Source: Bog-473 sp052148295
GTDB taxonomy: Bacteria > Actinomycetota > Acidimicrobiia > Acidimicrobiales > RAAP-2
NCBI GenBank assembly: GCA_052148295.1
Contig: JBKQIP010000065.1
Location: forward strand, 1 to 64,000
DNA: 64,000 nt
Direction: 5' to 3'
The notes under the pieces are model-generated. The model ran no database searches. It was not told the origin of the DNA and worked only from the letters and a program-made list of their open reading frames with translations. Made by a program: the position numbers and the translations under genes. Positions 7,104 to 15,174 of this stretch are shown one piece after another. The stretch's first letter is position 1. Each line of letters begins with the position of its first letter.

Positions 7104-7588
7104 TGGCCTACGCCGGTCCCGTGATCCTGACCGGCGACCACGTCCTCGAGAGGTTCGATTGCGGCAAGCCGGCTCTCGACGAGTGGCTCCGGAATCGAGC
7201 GCTGGCGAACCAGGCGTCGGGCGCGAGCAGGACATGGGTCGTTGTCGAAGAGAGCTTTTCCGACGTCGTCGCCTACTACGCCTCGTCGACCGCATCGATC
7301 ATGCGTTCGGCAGCACCCACTCGCGTTCGAAAGAACCAACCAGAGCAAATCCCCGCCATCCTCCTGGCTCGCATGGCGGTCGATCGGAGGCACACAGGTA
7401 TGGGGCTCGGCGCAGCACTTCTGAAACACTTCATGCTTAAAGCCCTTGAGGTAGCGCAATCGGTCGGGGTCCGCGTGATCCTGATCCACGCCAAGGACGA
7501 CGCAGCCAAGGACTTCTACAGCCACTACGGATTCGTCGAATCCCCGTTCGATCCGCTCACCTTGATGCTGCTGCTCGGGGATCTCTAA
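7103..7588 (+). CDS. tacT: GNAT acetyltransferase toxin (TacT-like)
   Basis: A 161-residue GNAT protein starting at GTG 7103, overlapping the antitoxin stop. The order of motifs fits TacT-type toxins: DHVLERFDCGKPALDEWL near the N-terminus, LLARMAVDRRHTGMGLGAAL (the acetyl-CoA pyrophosphate-binding loop, R/Q-x-x-G-x-G/A) mid-protein, and DFYSHYGFVESP close to the C-terminus with the catalytic tyrosine. Known relatives acetylate the amino group of charged tRNAs and stop translation. Both genes look intact, so the module is probably functional and may stabilise this accessory region. Confidence 0.9.
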   Translation: MAYAGPVILTGDHVLERFDCGKPALDEWLRNRALANQASGASRTWVVVEESFSDVVAYYASSTASIMRSAAPTRVRKNQPEQIPAILLARMAVDRRHTGMGLGAALLKHFMLKALEVAQSVGVRVILIHAKDDAAKDFYSHYGFVESPFDPLTLMLLLGDL

Positions 7589-7665
7589 GGAACAACAGAT
7601 CGGCGTCGTCGCGCTAACGGTAGCAAGCGAAAGGCCAGATTCGAGGAGCAAAGTGGCTCCCCAGG

Positions 7666-7681
7666 CCGGCGAAGTGGGACA
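7666..7681 (+). repeat. Module-boundary repeat, copy 3
   Basis: CCGGCG-AAGT-GGGACA, 77 bases after the toxin gene. The flanking bases (GG before, GTCTC after) partly match other copies. Around it, 7589-7801 holds no gene I can support. Confidence 0.65.
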
Positions 7682-7801
7682 GTCTCAATGCGATCGAGGA
7701 TCGTGCCCATGGGGATTGGGGTGCGTGAAATCGTATGGTCCCCGATCGGTGGCGGAACTTCAGTTGAAGCCCGGTGGTAGGGGGGGCATCATTGGAGCCA
7801 G

Positions 7802-8137
7802 ATGGAGGAGGCTCGTTACCACCACACCTGGAGGCCTCACAAGCCTGTCAACGCCAGCCCCGAGCAGAAGAACCTGGGCTGGAAGGTGGTTAACGCCGCC
7901 TCGGTGGCCGTGGGTGCCATCGTGACCCAGCGCCTGCTCACCATGGCATGGCGTCTAGTGCGGCACGAGCCCCCTCCGAGCGGACCGGCGGACCGCACAG
8001 TTACCTGGGGTGCCGCCCTCACTTGGGCCACCTCCATGGCCGTGGGCATCGCCGTTTCCCGAGTGGTCGCCGTGCGACTGTCCGGCAAGGTCTGGGAGAG
8101 AACGGTGCACGAGCCGCCCCCAGAAGCGCCCTCCTAG
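7802..8137 (+). CDS. DUF4235 membrane protein
   Basis: A 111-residue protein with two hydrophobic stretches (about 28-48, GWKVVNAASVAVGAIVTQRL, and about 70-90, AALTWATSMAVGIAVSRVVA), separated by a Pro-rich loop. The pattern of W-K-hydrophobic followed by a second helix and a basic WERTVH tail fits the small actinobacterial DUF4235 family, whose role is unknown. A GGAG lies just upstream of the ATG. It stands alone between two copies of the boundary repeat, 486 bases apart. Confidence 0.75.
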   Translation: MEEARYHHTWRPHKPVNASPEQKNLGWKVVNAASVAVGAIVTQRLLTMAWRLVRHEPPPSGPADRTVTWGAALTWATSMAVGIAVSRVVAVRLSGKVWERTVHEPPPEAPS

Positions 8138-8151
8138 CCTGTCAGCCCTTC

Positions 8152-8167
8152 CCGGCGAAGTGGGACA
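8152..8167 (+). repeat. Module-boundary repeat, copy 4
   Basis: CCGGCG-AAGT-GGGACA, identical to copy 3 over all 16 bases, in the convergent gap between the DUF4235 and hotdog genes. Confidence 0.7.
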
Positions 8168-8203
8168 CCCTCGGGTCGCGTCACACGTTGAAACATTGCG
8201 GCC

Positions 8204-8674
8204 TCAGCTGGACCTGCGTTTCTGCCTGATTGTCACTGTGAACGCCACGGTGGCCACTTCCGTTCCCCCCGCGTCCGTCACCACCACTGGCACCTCGACT
8301 TCGATGCCCGTTCCCGCAACCAGCTGCGTCTTGGCCTGTTCGATCTCCGCTGGATCGACTGTGCCCCTGGCTTCCACCACACCGCGAGCCGGTGCCAAGT
8401 ACTCGATCGTTGCCCGCTTGACGACCGTGTAGCTCTGTGCGGCGAGGTCAAGCATGTCGGCAACGACCGCGCCGGCTCCGGCCACTTCGGCCAGGCCGTA
8501 CAGGACAGCCGCGTTGATCGTGCCGTTGTGGTTGAGATGTTTGGGCTTGGGAGCCAATCGGATAATGGCGGTACCCCCACCGGCGCTTATCGGCTCGAAT
8601 GCTAGGAACTGGATGAATCCCTGCTGACTGAAGTGCTCGACTGCGTCCACTGGCTCACGATTGCACAGAGGCAC
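8204..8674 (-). CDS. Hotdog-fold thioesterase-like protein (PaaI/DUF4442 type)
   Basis: A 156-residue protein. The signature NHNGTINAAVLYGLAEVAGA (about 48-67) is the hotdog helix, with the Asn/His-Gly and acidic Glu positions used by PaaI-type acyl-CoA thioesterases. Beta strands such as YTVVKRATIEYLAPARGVVE and ATVAFTVTIRQ follow in the usual order. These enzymes hydrolyse acyl-CoA thioesters in the cytosol; the substrate is not predictable here. It is a lone gene between two boundary repeats. Confidence 0.78.
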   Translation of the reverse strand: MPLCNREPVDAVEHFSQQGFIQFLAFEPISAGGGTAIIRLAPKPKHLNHNGTINAAVLYGLAEVAGAGAVVADMLDLAAQSYTVVKRATIEYLAPARGVVEARGTVDPAEIEQAKTQLVAGTGIEVEVPVVVTDAGGTEVATVAFTVTIRQKRRSS

Positions 8675-8746
8675 GTGGGCCGCCTTGGAGGCTCTGAAGG
8701 GTCTCCAGGGAGAGCCATGCGGCGGACGGTGACCTAGCGCTCCGTC

Positions 8747-8762
8747 CCGGCGTACCGGGGCA
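8747..8762 (+). repeat. Module-boundary repeat, copy 5
   Basis: CCGGCG-TACC-GGGGCA, upstream of the 57-codon Cys-rich gene. It continues GTCTC as copy 3 does. Confidence 0.7.
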
Positions 8763-8788
8763 GTCTCTGACCTGATTCACTTATCGTT

Positions 8789-8962
8789 GTGGATGAGTTT
8801 CCTCTACCCGTCGACGGTGGCACGTGCCCAGTTTGCGGGCACGCAGAAGTCCAGCACACCTTCTGGTCCCCGGATTCCTGGTGCGATGGCTGGGCGCATT
8901 GCAACATCGCTGGATGCACTACCTGTTGGCGCTCCTGGACAGGTCATCCGCCGAAAGAATAG
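8789..8962 (+). CDS. 57-residue Cys-rich protein with putative zinc ribbon
   Basis: From GTG 8789 to TAG 8960-8962 the frame encodes CPVCGH (Cys13, Cys16), Cys32, Cys38, Cys43 and Cys46 (GCTTCW), with His18, His23 and His37. Six cysteines in 57 residues, including a CPxCG knuckle and a second CxxC, argue that this is a real small metal-binding protein. The gene fills the 208 bases between two copies of the boundary repeat and ends eight bases before the second. I found no named family for it. Start choice is uncertain, since no clear ribosome site is present. Confidence 0.5.
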   Translation: MDEFPLPVDGGTCPVCGHAEVQHTFWSPDSWCDGWAHCNIAGCTTCWRSWTGHPPKE

Positions 8963-8970
8963 GGACAAGT

Positions 8971-8986
8971 CCGGCGAACTGGGGCA
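8971..8986 (+). repeat. Module-boundary repeat, copy 6
   Basis: CCGGCG-AACT-GGGGCA, between the Cys-rich gene and the end of the aldo/keto reductase gene. Confidence 0.7.
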
Positions 8987-9001
8987 GGTGGAGGCTGACG
9001 T

Positions 9002-9982
9002 TCAGCGGTCGATTCTGGCCATGTTCGCCTCGTCGTGCCGAGCGCCAGCGGCGGGCGTGAGACTGTTCAACCGGGCAATCTGCTCGGGACTGAGCTGAAC
9101 ACCGTCGGCTGCTGTGTTCTCCTCGACACGCGCCACCCGCCGGGTGCCTGGGATGGGGGTAATGGCGTCTCCTTGAGCCAGCAGCCAGGCCAGGGCGATC
9201 TGCGCCGGGGTGGCTCCGGCCTCGGAAGCCACTGCCTCGACCTCATCGATGATCCGGAGATTGCGCTCGAAGTTCTCGCCGACGAAGCGTGGGTTGGTCT
9301 TGCGCCAGTCGTCGTAAGGGATGTCGTCCACCGTGCGGATCTGGCCGGTGAGGAAGCCATGGCCCAGTGGTGAGTAGGGCACGAAGCCGATGCCAAGTTC
9401 ACGCAGGAGCGGGAGCAGCTGGTCCTCTGGATCCCGGGTCCACAAGGAGTACTCGGTCTGGAGTGCGGCGACTGGGTGCACGGCATGGGCACGGCGGATC
9501 GTGTCCGGTCCGGCTTCGGAGAGACCGATGAAACGGACCTTGCCCTCGGTCACCAGCTCGGCCAGAACGCCAACGGTTTCCTCGATCGGGGTGCTCGGGT
9601 CGACCCGGTGTTGGTAGTAGAGGTCGATGTGGTCGGTCCCGAGCCGCTGGAGCGAACCCTCCACTGCGATCCGGACGCTCTGCGGGGAGCTGTCGGGGAC
9701 GCCGGCGTCTCGGCCCGAATGAGAGAGGACGCCAAACTTCGTGGCCACCACCACCTCGTCACGGCGACCCTTGATGGCCCGACCCACCAGCTCTTCGCTG
9801 TGGAAGGGGCTATAGACTTCGGCGGTGTCGATGTGGGTGACGCCGAGCTCGAGCGCTCGGTGGATCGTGCGGATCGATTCGTCGTCGTCGAGATCTCCCC
9901 CTGAGGTGTAGATGCCGGCCATGGTCATCGAGCCGAGGCCGATGCGGGAGACGTCGAGTCCCCCCAAAGAGATGTGCTTCAT
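9002..9982 (-). CDS. Aldo/keto reductase
   Basis: A 326-residue TIM-barrel NADPH oxidoreductase starting at the ATG in MKHISLGG; the frame is open further upstream but without AKR sequence. Catalytic tetrad candidates are the Asp and Tyr of HIDTAEVY, the Lys of VVATKFG and the His of DLYYQHR. The C-terminal cofactor segment ITPIPGTRRVARVEEN is also present. AKRs of this clade reduce aldehydes and ketones in the cytosol. It is divergent from an MmyB-like regulator about 126 bases away; such regulators often control an adjacent oxidoreductase. Confidence 0.92.
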   Translation of the reverse strand: MKHISLGGLDVSRIGLGSMTMAGIYTSGGDLDDDESIRTIHRALELGVTHIDTAEVYSPFHSEELVGRAIKGRRDEVVVATKFGVLSHSGRDAGVPDSSPQSVRIAVEGSLQRLGTDHIDLYYQHRVDPSTPIEETVGVLAELVTEGKVRFIGLSEAGPDTIRRAHAVHPVAALQTEYSLWTRDPEDQLLPLLRELGIGFVPYSPLGHGFLTGQIRTVDDIPYDDWRKTNPRFVGENFERNLRIIDEVEAVASEAGATPAQIALAWLLAQGDAITPIPGTRRVARVEENTAADGVQLSPEQIARLNSLTPAAGARHDEANMARIDR

Positions 9983-10108
9983 AACTGGCTCCAAACTCGT
10001 CGTTGTTGTGATGCAACCCATCGAACACCCGTCCGATCACTTGGAGAAGTCCCTGATGAAGGGTGTACTGGCAGGGCACCTCAGGGCGAGGGGGTGCCCG
10101 ATACGGTG

Positions 10109-11002
10109 ATGGTCGTGGACACACCCGAGCTGCGCAACGACGTAAGGGAATTCCTCACGTCCCGCCGGGCGAAGGTCACTCCTCAGCAGGCCGGACTTCC
10201 CGCCGGGCGCAACCGCCGAGTCCCTGGGCTGCGCCGCAGCGAGGTGGCCTCGCTGGCCGGGATGAGCGTGGAGTACTACTCCCGACTTGAGCGCGGGAAC
10301 CTGGCAGGCGTATCTGAAGAGGTGCTCGAATCCCTCTGCCGCGCCCTCGAGCTGGACGAAGCCGAAGGGGCCCACCTTCACGACCTCGCCCGGGCTGCTG
10401 CCTCGAGACCAGCTCCACGGAAGCGAGCTCAGCTCGAATCCGTCCGCCAGAGCCTGCAGGCCACCCTCGATGCCATCACCAACGCGCCTGCGGTGATCAA
10501 CAACGGCCGCGGTGACGTGGTGGCAGCCAACACCCTTGCAAGAGCACTCTTCTCGGAGATGTTCGTCGCTTCGCCACGGCGACCGGTGAACAACGCCCGG
10601 TTCGTGTTCCTCGATCCACGTGCCACGACCTTCTACCGGGACTGGTCGAAGGCCGCCGACGACACCGTTGCCATCCTGCGCACGCAAGCCGGACAAGATC
10701 CCCACAACAGGGCCCTCTCCGATCTCGTCGGAGAGTTGTCCACGCAGAGTGAAGAGTTCCGGACTCGCTGGGCCGCTCACAACGTCCGACAGCACTTCAC
10801 GGGCACCAAGCGGGTTCGACACCCGGCGGTGGGGGACATCGAGGTCACCTACGAGGTATTCGACGTCTCCACCGATAGCGACCTGAGGCTCGTCGTCTAC
10901 ACGACACAGCCCGGCTCGCCCAGCGAGGACGCGCTGAAGCTCCTCGCGAGTTGGAGCGCCACGGAGGCACACACCGTCGAGGACCTGACCACACGCCCAT
11001 AG
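10109..11002 (+). CDS. XRE/MmyB-like transcription regulator
   Basis: A 297-residue protein. The N-terminal helix-turn-helix covers about 18-80 (RRSEVASLAGMSVEYYSRLE is the recognition core). The C-terminal two thirds match the MmyB-like ligand-binding (PAS-like) domain, with NAPAVINNGRGDVVAANTLA, then FLDPRATTFYRDW and the terminal LRLVVYTTQPG. Family members are actinobacterial regulators thought to sense fatty acids or other ligands. Divergent placement beside the aldo/keto reductase implies that gene is a target. Start ATG 10109 is chosen because the upstream extension has no domain sequence. Confidence 0.9.
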   Translation: MVVDTPELRNDVREFLTSRRAKVTPQQAGLPAGRNRRVPGLRRSEVASLAGMSVEYYSRLERGNLAGVSEEVLESLCRALELDEAEGAHLHDLARAAASRPAPRKRAQLESVRQSLQATLDAITNAPAVINNGRGDVVAANTLARALFSEMFVASPRRPVNNARFVFLDPRATTFYRDWSKAADDTVAILRTQAGQDPHNRALSDLVGELSTQSEEFRTRWAAHNVRQHFTGTKRVRHPAVGDIEVTYEVFDVSTDSDLRLVVYTTQPGSPSEDALKLLASWSATEAHTVEDLTTRP

Positions 11003-11023
11003 GAGCGCTCAGTCGTACCCAGG

Positions 11024-11039
11024 CCGGCGATAGGGGGCA
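11024..11039 (+). repeat. Module-boundary repeat, copy 7
   Basis: CCGGCG-ATAG-GGGGCA, in the convergent gap after the MmyB-like regulator. It is followed by CCC as at copy 2. Confidence 0.65.
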
Positions 11040-11080
11040 CCCCTGACTGCTGCTTGGATTGCCCGCCGTTGGGACGTAGC

Positions 11081-12307
11081 TCAGCCCTTGTAGGCGGCCT
11101 CCTCGGCGCGTACGTCGCTGACGAGGTTGCCCATTGACAAGTTGATGTCGTCGAGGTGATAGCCGAAAGTGGGACCGAGCGGCTCGGCGGGCAGGGGTCT
11201 CACGTCTCCCGCAGGTGCGTTGTGGGTGACCTGGAGCCAGGTGGCGCCATCCGTGCTCTCACAGGAAGCCGAGTACATGTCCGGATAGGTGACCCACGGC
11301 GTGGTGACGGCGGGAGGCGGGAGTACCTGTGCTGGCAAGGGCTGCACGGCGGCCAACGGGAAGGAGGAGGCCAGTTCGCCGGTTCCCCCGCCGATTGAGG
11401 CTGGGTTGACGCAGACCACATGGACACCGGTCGTTTGGGTCTGTCCGTAGTTGAGGCTTATCCCCTGACCAGCCCGCCCGAACATGGAGTTTGCCGGGGG
11501 TTCGGAGGGGAAAGACGAGAAGGCGATCACACAACTGGTCTGGTCGGCCTTCGTGCACACCTGGAGATGCTGGAAAGTGACCCCGACTTCCTTGCCGTCA
11601 GGGACGGTGACGTTGCCTCCGGCGATGATGGCCACCACGACCTTGTGCCTGAGCGACGCGTCGTCGTCGACCTGGGATTGCAGCAGCCGGATCATCATGA
11701 CCGAGCCCTGGGAGTGACTGATCAAGATGATGGGGTGACCCTTGTCGTAATGAGCAAGGAAGTCCTTCCAGGCCGAGAGCACGCTCGCATACGCGATGTT
11801 GCCAGCGTCGGGACTGGCGCCACCACCACCAAAGAGAGCGTGAACCGTGATCTGCCGGTACATGGGTGCCCAAACGTCACACACATCAGAGAAGGGAGCG
11901 GTCTGGGCCATGGCGTTCGATATCTCCGCCGGTTGCACCGTCAGGTCCGAGTTCACCGTTTCCTCTGGGCTGGCCGTTGGATAGAGGTAGAAGCAGTCGA
12001 ACTTGCTGTTACCCGTTGCCACGGCGTGCTTGACGGTGCGCTTATTGCTCGCCGTGACGACCGTCGTGCTCAGATTCCCGGCGCACGGGTCGTCGCTGAG
12101 TCCGGGGCGGCACAACCACACGGTCCCCGCGGCATCGGTCCGAGCAACCCCGTTGGCGCTGGTGGACAGGGAAGCGGACGCCGCCGTTGGGAAGCTTCCA
12201 AGCGCAACAAGACCAAGTAGAACCGCGACCACCAGACTGGTAATCGCGGTTCTCCAAGTCGAGATGGCTGGTATACGAGGGGCAGCTAACGACGGGTTCA
12301 TTCTCAT
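11081..12307 (-). CDS. Secreted DUF3089 lipase-like hydrolase
   Basis: About 408 residues from ATG 12307. It has a signal peptide: basic start, hydrophobic core TSLVVAVLLGLVALGSF, and a cleavage site after ASA. The mature part is a DUF3089 alpha/beta hydrolase. ISHSQGS supplies the nucleophile elbow, FDCFYLYPTAS the first strand, and the C-terminal YHLDDINLSMGNL carries the final histidine. These proteins are probable secreted esterases or lysophospholipases. No secretion or lipid genes are adjacent. A longer start at 12400 is possible but would put 31 unlikely residues before the signal. Confidence 0.85.
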   Translation of the reverse strand: MRMNPSLAAPRIPAISTWRTAITSLVVAVLLGLVALGSFPTAASASLSTSANGVARTDAAGTVWLCRPGLSDDPCAGNLSTTVVTASNKRTVKHAVATGNSKFDCFYLYPTASPEETVNSDLTVQPAEISNAMAQTAPFSDVCDVWAPMYRQITVHALFGGGGASPDAGNIAYASVLSAWKDFLAHYDKGHPIILISHSQGSVMMIRLLQSQVDDDASLRHKVVVAIIAGGNVTVPDGKEVGVTFQHLQVCTKADQTSCVIAFSSFPSEPPANSMFGRAGQGISLNYGQTQTTGVHVVCVNPASIGGGTGELASSFPLAAVQPLPAQVLPPPAVTTPWVTYPDMYSASCESTDGATWLQVTHNAPAGDVRPLPAEPLGPTFGYHLDDINLSMGNLVSDVRAEEAAYKG

Positions 12308-12748
12308 GGTCCGGGACAAGCTAATCGCCGCTATGGCTGCTCGGTAGTCACGGTCCTCATGCCCCAGTTGTGCCGTTCGAGGCGCATGCAACTGTGGCAA
12401 GCGCGCAACGAGAAATGATGCTGTTTGAGGGTGCTGTGTTACAGGGAACGCACCCTCCGGCCTTCGGCCGGCTCATCGTCCCAGGTCCATTAGGTCGGAT
12501 CCGCCAATCGGGATTCGAGTAGTTCGGCCCTCCGACACCCTGTTTGACTAGGTTAAATGTACGATTCTGGATTTCGGTGCATCGGCACCGATGGCGACCG
12601 TTACCCCCGCGTTGCCTAGTGAGATTTAACGGTTCTTCGGATTGTCAGCGGGGGTCTGCTGGTCTGACCACGTCCGTGCTCGCGGTAGTTGCTGCGCTCA
12701 ATCCGGCATATGGGCTAGGTGGCCGGAGCGGTTCAGGAGCCGGTGACG
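12308..12748. other. Gene-poor gap with two inverted repeats
   Basis: No gene is supported here. A GC hairpin CCGGCC-TTC-GGCCGG lies at 12457-12471. GTTAAAT (12552-12558) and ATTTAAC (12624-12630) form a widely spaced inverted pair. The base composition is a little lower in GC than the flanks, as in other decayed parts of this region. Confidence 0.5.
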
Positions 12749-13320
12749 CTACCGCTGGGGCGCCTCTCGGGAAGCGTCGAAGGGACGACGAACGCTGCCG
12801 TGCACCGGTTCGGCACTAGCCAAGGCAGTTGCTATCCGGTCAAGGTGACGCGCCCACATTTGCGGATAGATTGCGGCATCCGCCGCACTCAGGTCGAAGA
12901 ACTGCACCTTCACGCTTGTGCCGTCGCCTGTCGGGGTGAGCGTGATCTCAATGAACGTAGCTGTCGGCGTCCCTGTGTCGGCTCCTTGACGGTCCCAACT
13001 GAGCAGCATGCGGTGCGGGGGGTCTACTTCGATGTAGCGGCCGGCAATTGCTATCCCGTCGAGGTCGAGGTGGAATGTCTCCCCCACGCGAGGAGCAGTC
13101 ACGCATCTCCGTTCAACTTGACGAGGGCGGTCCAGTTCCGTGAGGCGGCAGCGTTCAGGGTGGGAGGAGTGAGCAAAACCAGTCCGGAGCAAACCACTGG
13201 GCGCAGCGATGTGTCTTGCATCCCGAAGGGCAGCGAGTCTGCAAGAGCCTCGTGTGAATGCAAGTGCGTCGTCGAAGTGCCGCGAGCCGCCTTCGGCGAT
13301 CGCTGTGAATGAGCCCGGCT
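12749..13320 (-). pseudogene. AHSA1/SRPBCC-family gene, frameshifted
   Basis: The 3' half is clean: GETFHLDLDGIAIAGRYIEV, then HRMLLSWDRQG and FIEITLTPTGDGTSVKVQ, ending with ARHLDRIATAL. This is the beta-sheet and C-terminal helix of the AHSA1/SRPBCC fold. The expected N-terminal helix region is scattered over other frames: ARHIAAP in one and AQWFAPDWF in another, between about 13140 and 13260. At least two frameshifts are needed to restore it. The gene lies directly downstream of a TetR gene on the same strand. Confidence 0.7.
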
Positions 13321-13325
13321 TGAAC

Positions 13326-13931
13326 TCATTTGCCGATGGTAAGGGCGAGAAGGGTATTGACGGCAGTCTCGAACGGACGGGGGCTCTGCTGCACCTGGGC
13401 GAGTAGAAGCCCTCCTTGGAGGGTGGCGAGCAGTGTAGTGGCGAGGTCGTCCGGGTCGATGTCCGATGCGAGGTTCCCGTCGGCATGAAGGGATCTCAGC
13501 CCATCGCCGATGGCGGCAGCCCACTGATCGAACCCCGTCGCGATGAGCGCTCGGGCCTCGGGGTCACTCTCGGCGAGTTGACCAACGAGTGAGCCAAGTT
13601 GGCAGCCCCCCTTGGCTTTTGTGCGCTTCGCTGCGGAGATCACCATGTTCCGCCAGGCTTCGAGGCCGTTCGTTCTACTGAGCGCCTGCCGATTGCGATT
13701 GACGATGGCGTCGGCTTGGTAGTCGATGACCGCCTGCACGAGTTCGTTCTTGTCCGGGACGTAGTGGTACATCTGAGAGCCGCTGACCTCCGCCGCCACC
13801 TTGACGTCTTCCAAGGTGGTGGCCGCCACCCCACGCTCATGGATCAGGGCGGCGGCCGCCTCCACTATTCGCGCCCTGGTGCGTGCGCCCTTCGGGGTGA
13901 GTTTCGTCCGGTCACTCGTCTCATCGACCAT
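13326..13931 (-). CDS. TetR/AcrR family repressor
   Basis: A 201-residue protein. The helix-turn-helix spans about 15-60 (ARIVEAAAALIHERGVAATT, then VSGSQMYHYVPDKNELVQAV). The ligand domain contains GGCQLGSLVGQLAESDPEAR, typical of the TetR subgroup that controls SDR and aldo/keto genes. It is divergent from an SDR gene, with a strong promoter in the 95-base gap. That makes the SDR operon its likely target. Confidence 0.92.
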   Translation of the reverse strand: MVDETSDRTKLTPKGARTRARIVEAAAALIHERGVAATTLEDVKVAAEVSGSQMYHYVPDKNELVQAVIDYQADAIVNRNRQALSRTNGLEAWRNMVISAAKRTKAKGGCQLGSLVGQLAESDPEARALIATGFDQWAAAIGDGLRSLHADGNLASDIDPDDLATTLLATLQGGLLLAQVQQSPRPFETAVNTLLALTIGK

Positions 13932-13957
13932 GCAGCAATGATATCAGGATTTTGAGT

Positions 13958-13986
13958 TTGACAACCCAGTCTGCTGGCCCCATACT
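13958..13986 (+). promoter_or_regulatory. Sigma-70-type promoter of the SDR operon
   Basis: TTGACA at 13958-13963 and CATACT at 13981-13986 are separated by exactly 17 bases. The SDR ATG lies 41 bases downstream of the -10. The TetR gene starts 27 bases away on the other strand, so the repressor could block this promoter. Confidence 0.65.
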
Positions 13987-14026
13987 GAGTTACGCAACCC
14001 ATTGTGAGCGAGAGGACCAACAACGC

Positions 14027-14776
14027 ATGACTGACCTCAAGGGCAAGACGGCTCTGGTGACGGGCTCGACGAGCGGGATCGGCGAAGCGACGGCCCTCGG
14101 TCTGGCCGCCCGTGGCGCTCATGTACTGGTAGTCGGGCGCAATGAACAACGGGCCAAAGATGCCGTCGCCCGGATCGAAGGCAGCGGAGGCAGCGCAACG
14201 TTCAACCTCACTACGTTGAGCGACCTCGAATCAGCCCGGGATCTGGTCGAGTGGGCCACTGAGGCGGGCGGCGGTCACGTCGACATCCTCATTAACAACG
14301 CTGGTGTTGCCGTGCTCGGACCGAGCAGCGCCGCCACTGAAGCAGAATTCGACGAGACCTTTTCCCTGAACGTCAAAGTTCCGTTCTTCCTCGTTGCGTC
14401 ACTGGCGCCAGCCATGGCCGAACGCGGGTGGGGTTCGATCGTCAACGTCTCCACGATGGTCGCGAGCTTCGGACAGGCTGGCATGGCTCTGTATGGCGCC
14501 AGCCGAGCAGCCCTCGAGCTCTTGACGAAGGCCTGGGCCGCCGAATACGGCCCGAGTGGTGTTCGGGTCAACGCCGTTGCCCCCGGCCCGACGCGTACCC
14601 GAATGATGGAGACCGTCCCCGACGAAATGGTGAATCAGCTCGCAGCACTGGCACCAGCAGGTCGCGTCGCTGAGCCAGAGGAACTGGCTGCGGCAATCGT
14701 CTTCCTTGCCAGTGATGACGGCAGCTTCGTGCATGGCGTCACCCTTGCAGTCGATGGTGGCCGAGTCGCGACATAA
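14027..14776 (+). CDS. SDR family oxidoreductase with an atypical YxxxR catalytic motif
   Basis: A 249-residue classical-size SDR. TGSTSGIGEA (residues 12-21) is the nucleotide loop, NNAG the structural motif, and the active-site segment reads YGASRAALELL, with arginine where lysine is the rule. The end AVDGGRVAT is typical of SDRs. ATG 14027 is preceded by AGAGGA. The Lys to Arg change may weaken or alter catalysis. The gene heads a probable operon with a DUF1330 gene and a second SDR, under the divergent TetR. Confidence 0.88.
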   Translation: MTDLKGKTALVTGSTSGIGEATALGLAARGAHVLVVGRNEQRAKDAVARIEGSGGSATFNLTTLSDLESARDLVEWATEAGGGHVDILINNAGVAVLGPSSAATEAEFDETFSLNVKVPFFLVASLAPAMAERGWGSIVNVSTMVASFGQAGMALYGASRAALELLTKAWAAEYGPSGVRVNAVAPGPTRTRMMETVPDEMVNQLAALAPAGRVAEPEELAAAIVFLASDDGSFVHGVTLAVDGGRVAT

Positions 14777-14853
14777 CACCCCGTCGTACCACCGGGACGG
14801 TTCGGTGGAAGACCTAGAACGCTGGTCACAACCAACTACAAAGGAGTAGCAGC

Positions 14854-15174
14854 ATGAGCGCATACGTGATTGTCGAATTCACAGTCAAGGACCCGGAAGC
14901 GTACCGTGAGATGTACGCCCCCATTGCTGGCCAGACGGCCAAAGATCACGGAGGCGAGCCTCTCGCCAACAACAACTGGGAAGTGTTGCACGGCGATGCC
15001 TCGTTCACTTCAGGAGCACTCGTGCGGTTTACTGACCGTGAGACGGCCCTCGAGTGGTACAACTCGCCTGCATATCAGCAGCTGATTGCTGTCCGAAGTG
15101 TCGCGATGAATGCCCGTTTTAACTTGCTCGACGGCCTCCCCACGTCCACAGAAGGCAAGAGGGAATCGGCGTGA
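14854..15174 (+). CDS. DUF1330 family protein
   Basis: A 106-residue protein with the ferredoxin-like alpha-beta DUF1330 pattern: MSAYVIVEFTVKDPEAYREM at the start, then LVRFTDRETALEWYNSPAYQ and a final strand. AAGGAG lies seven bases before the ATG. Its last four bases overlap the GTG of the next SDR, so the two are translationally coupled. The biochemical role of DUF1330 is unknown. Confidence 0.85.
   Translation: MSAYVIVEFTVKDPEAYREMYAPIAGQTAKDHGGEPLANNNWEVLHGDASFTSGALVRFTDRETALEWYNSPAYQQLIAVRSVAMNARFNLLDGLPTSTEGKRESA

Noticed and set aside
12552..12630. GTTAAAT and ATTTAAC as integron attC core sites
   Set aside because: Each half fits the attC core consensus, but the order is reversed (GTT half first, AAC half second), so they cannot be the ends of an attC site. 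It is a plain spaced inverted repeat.
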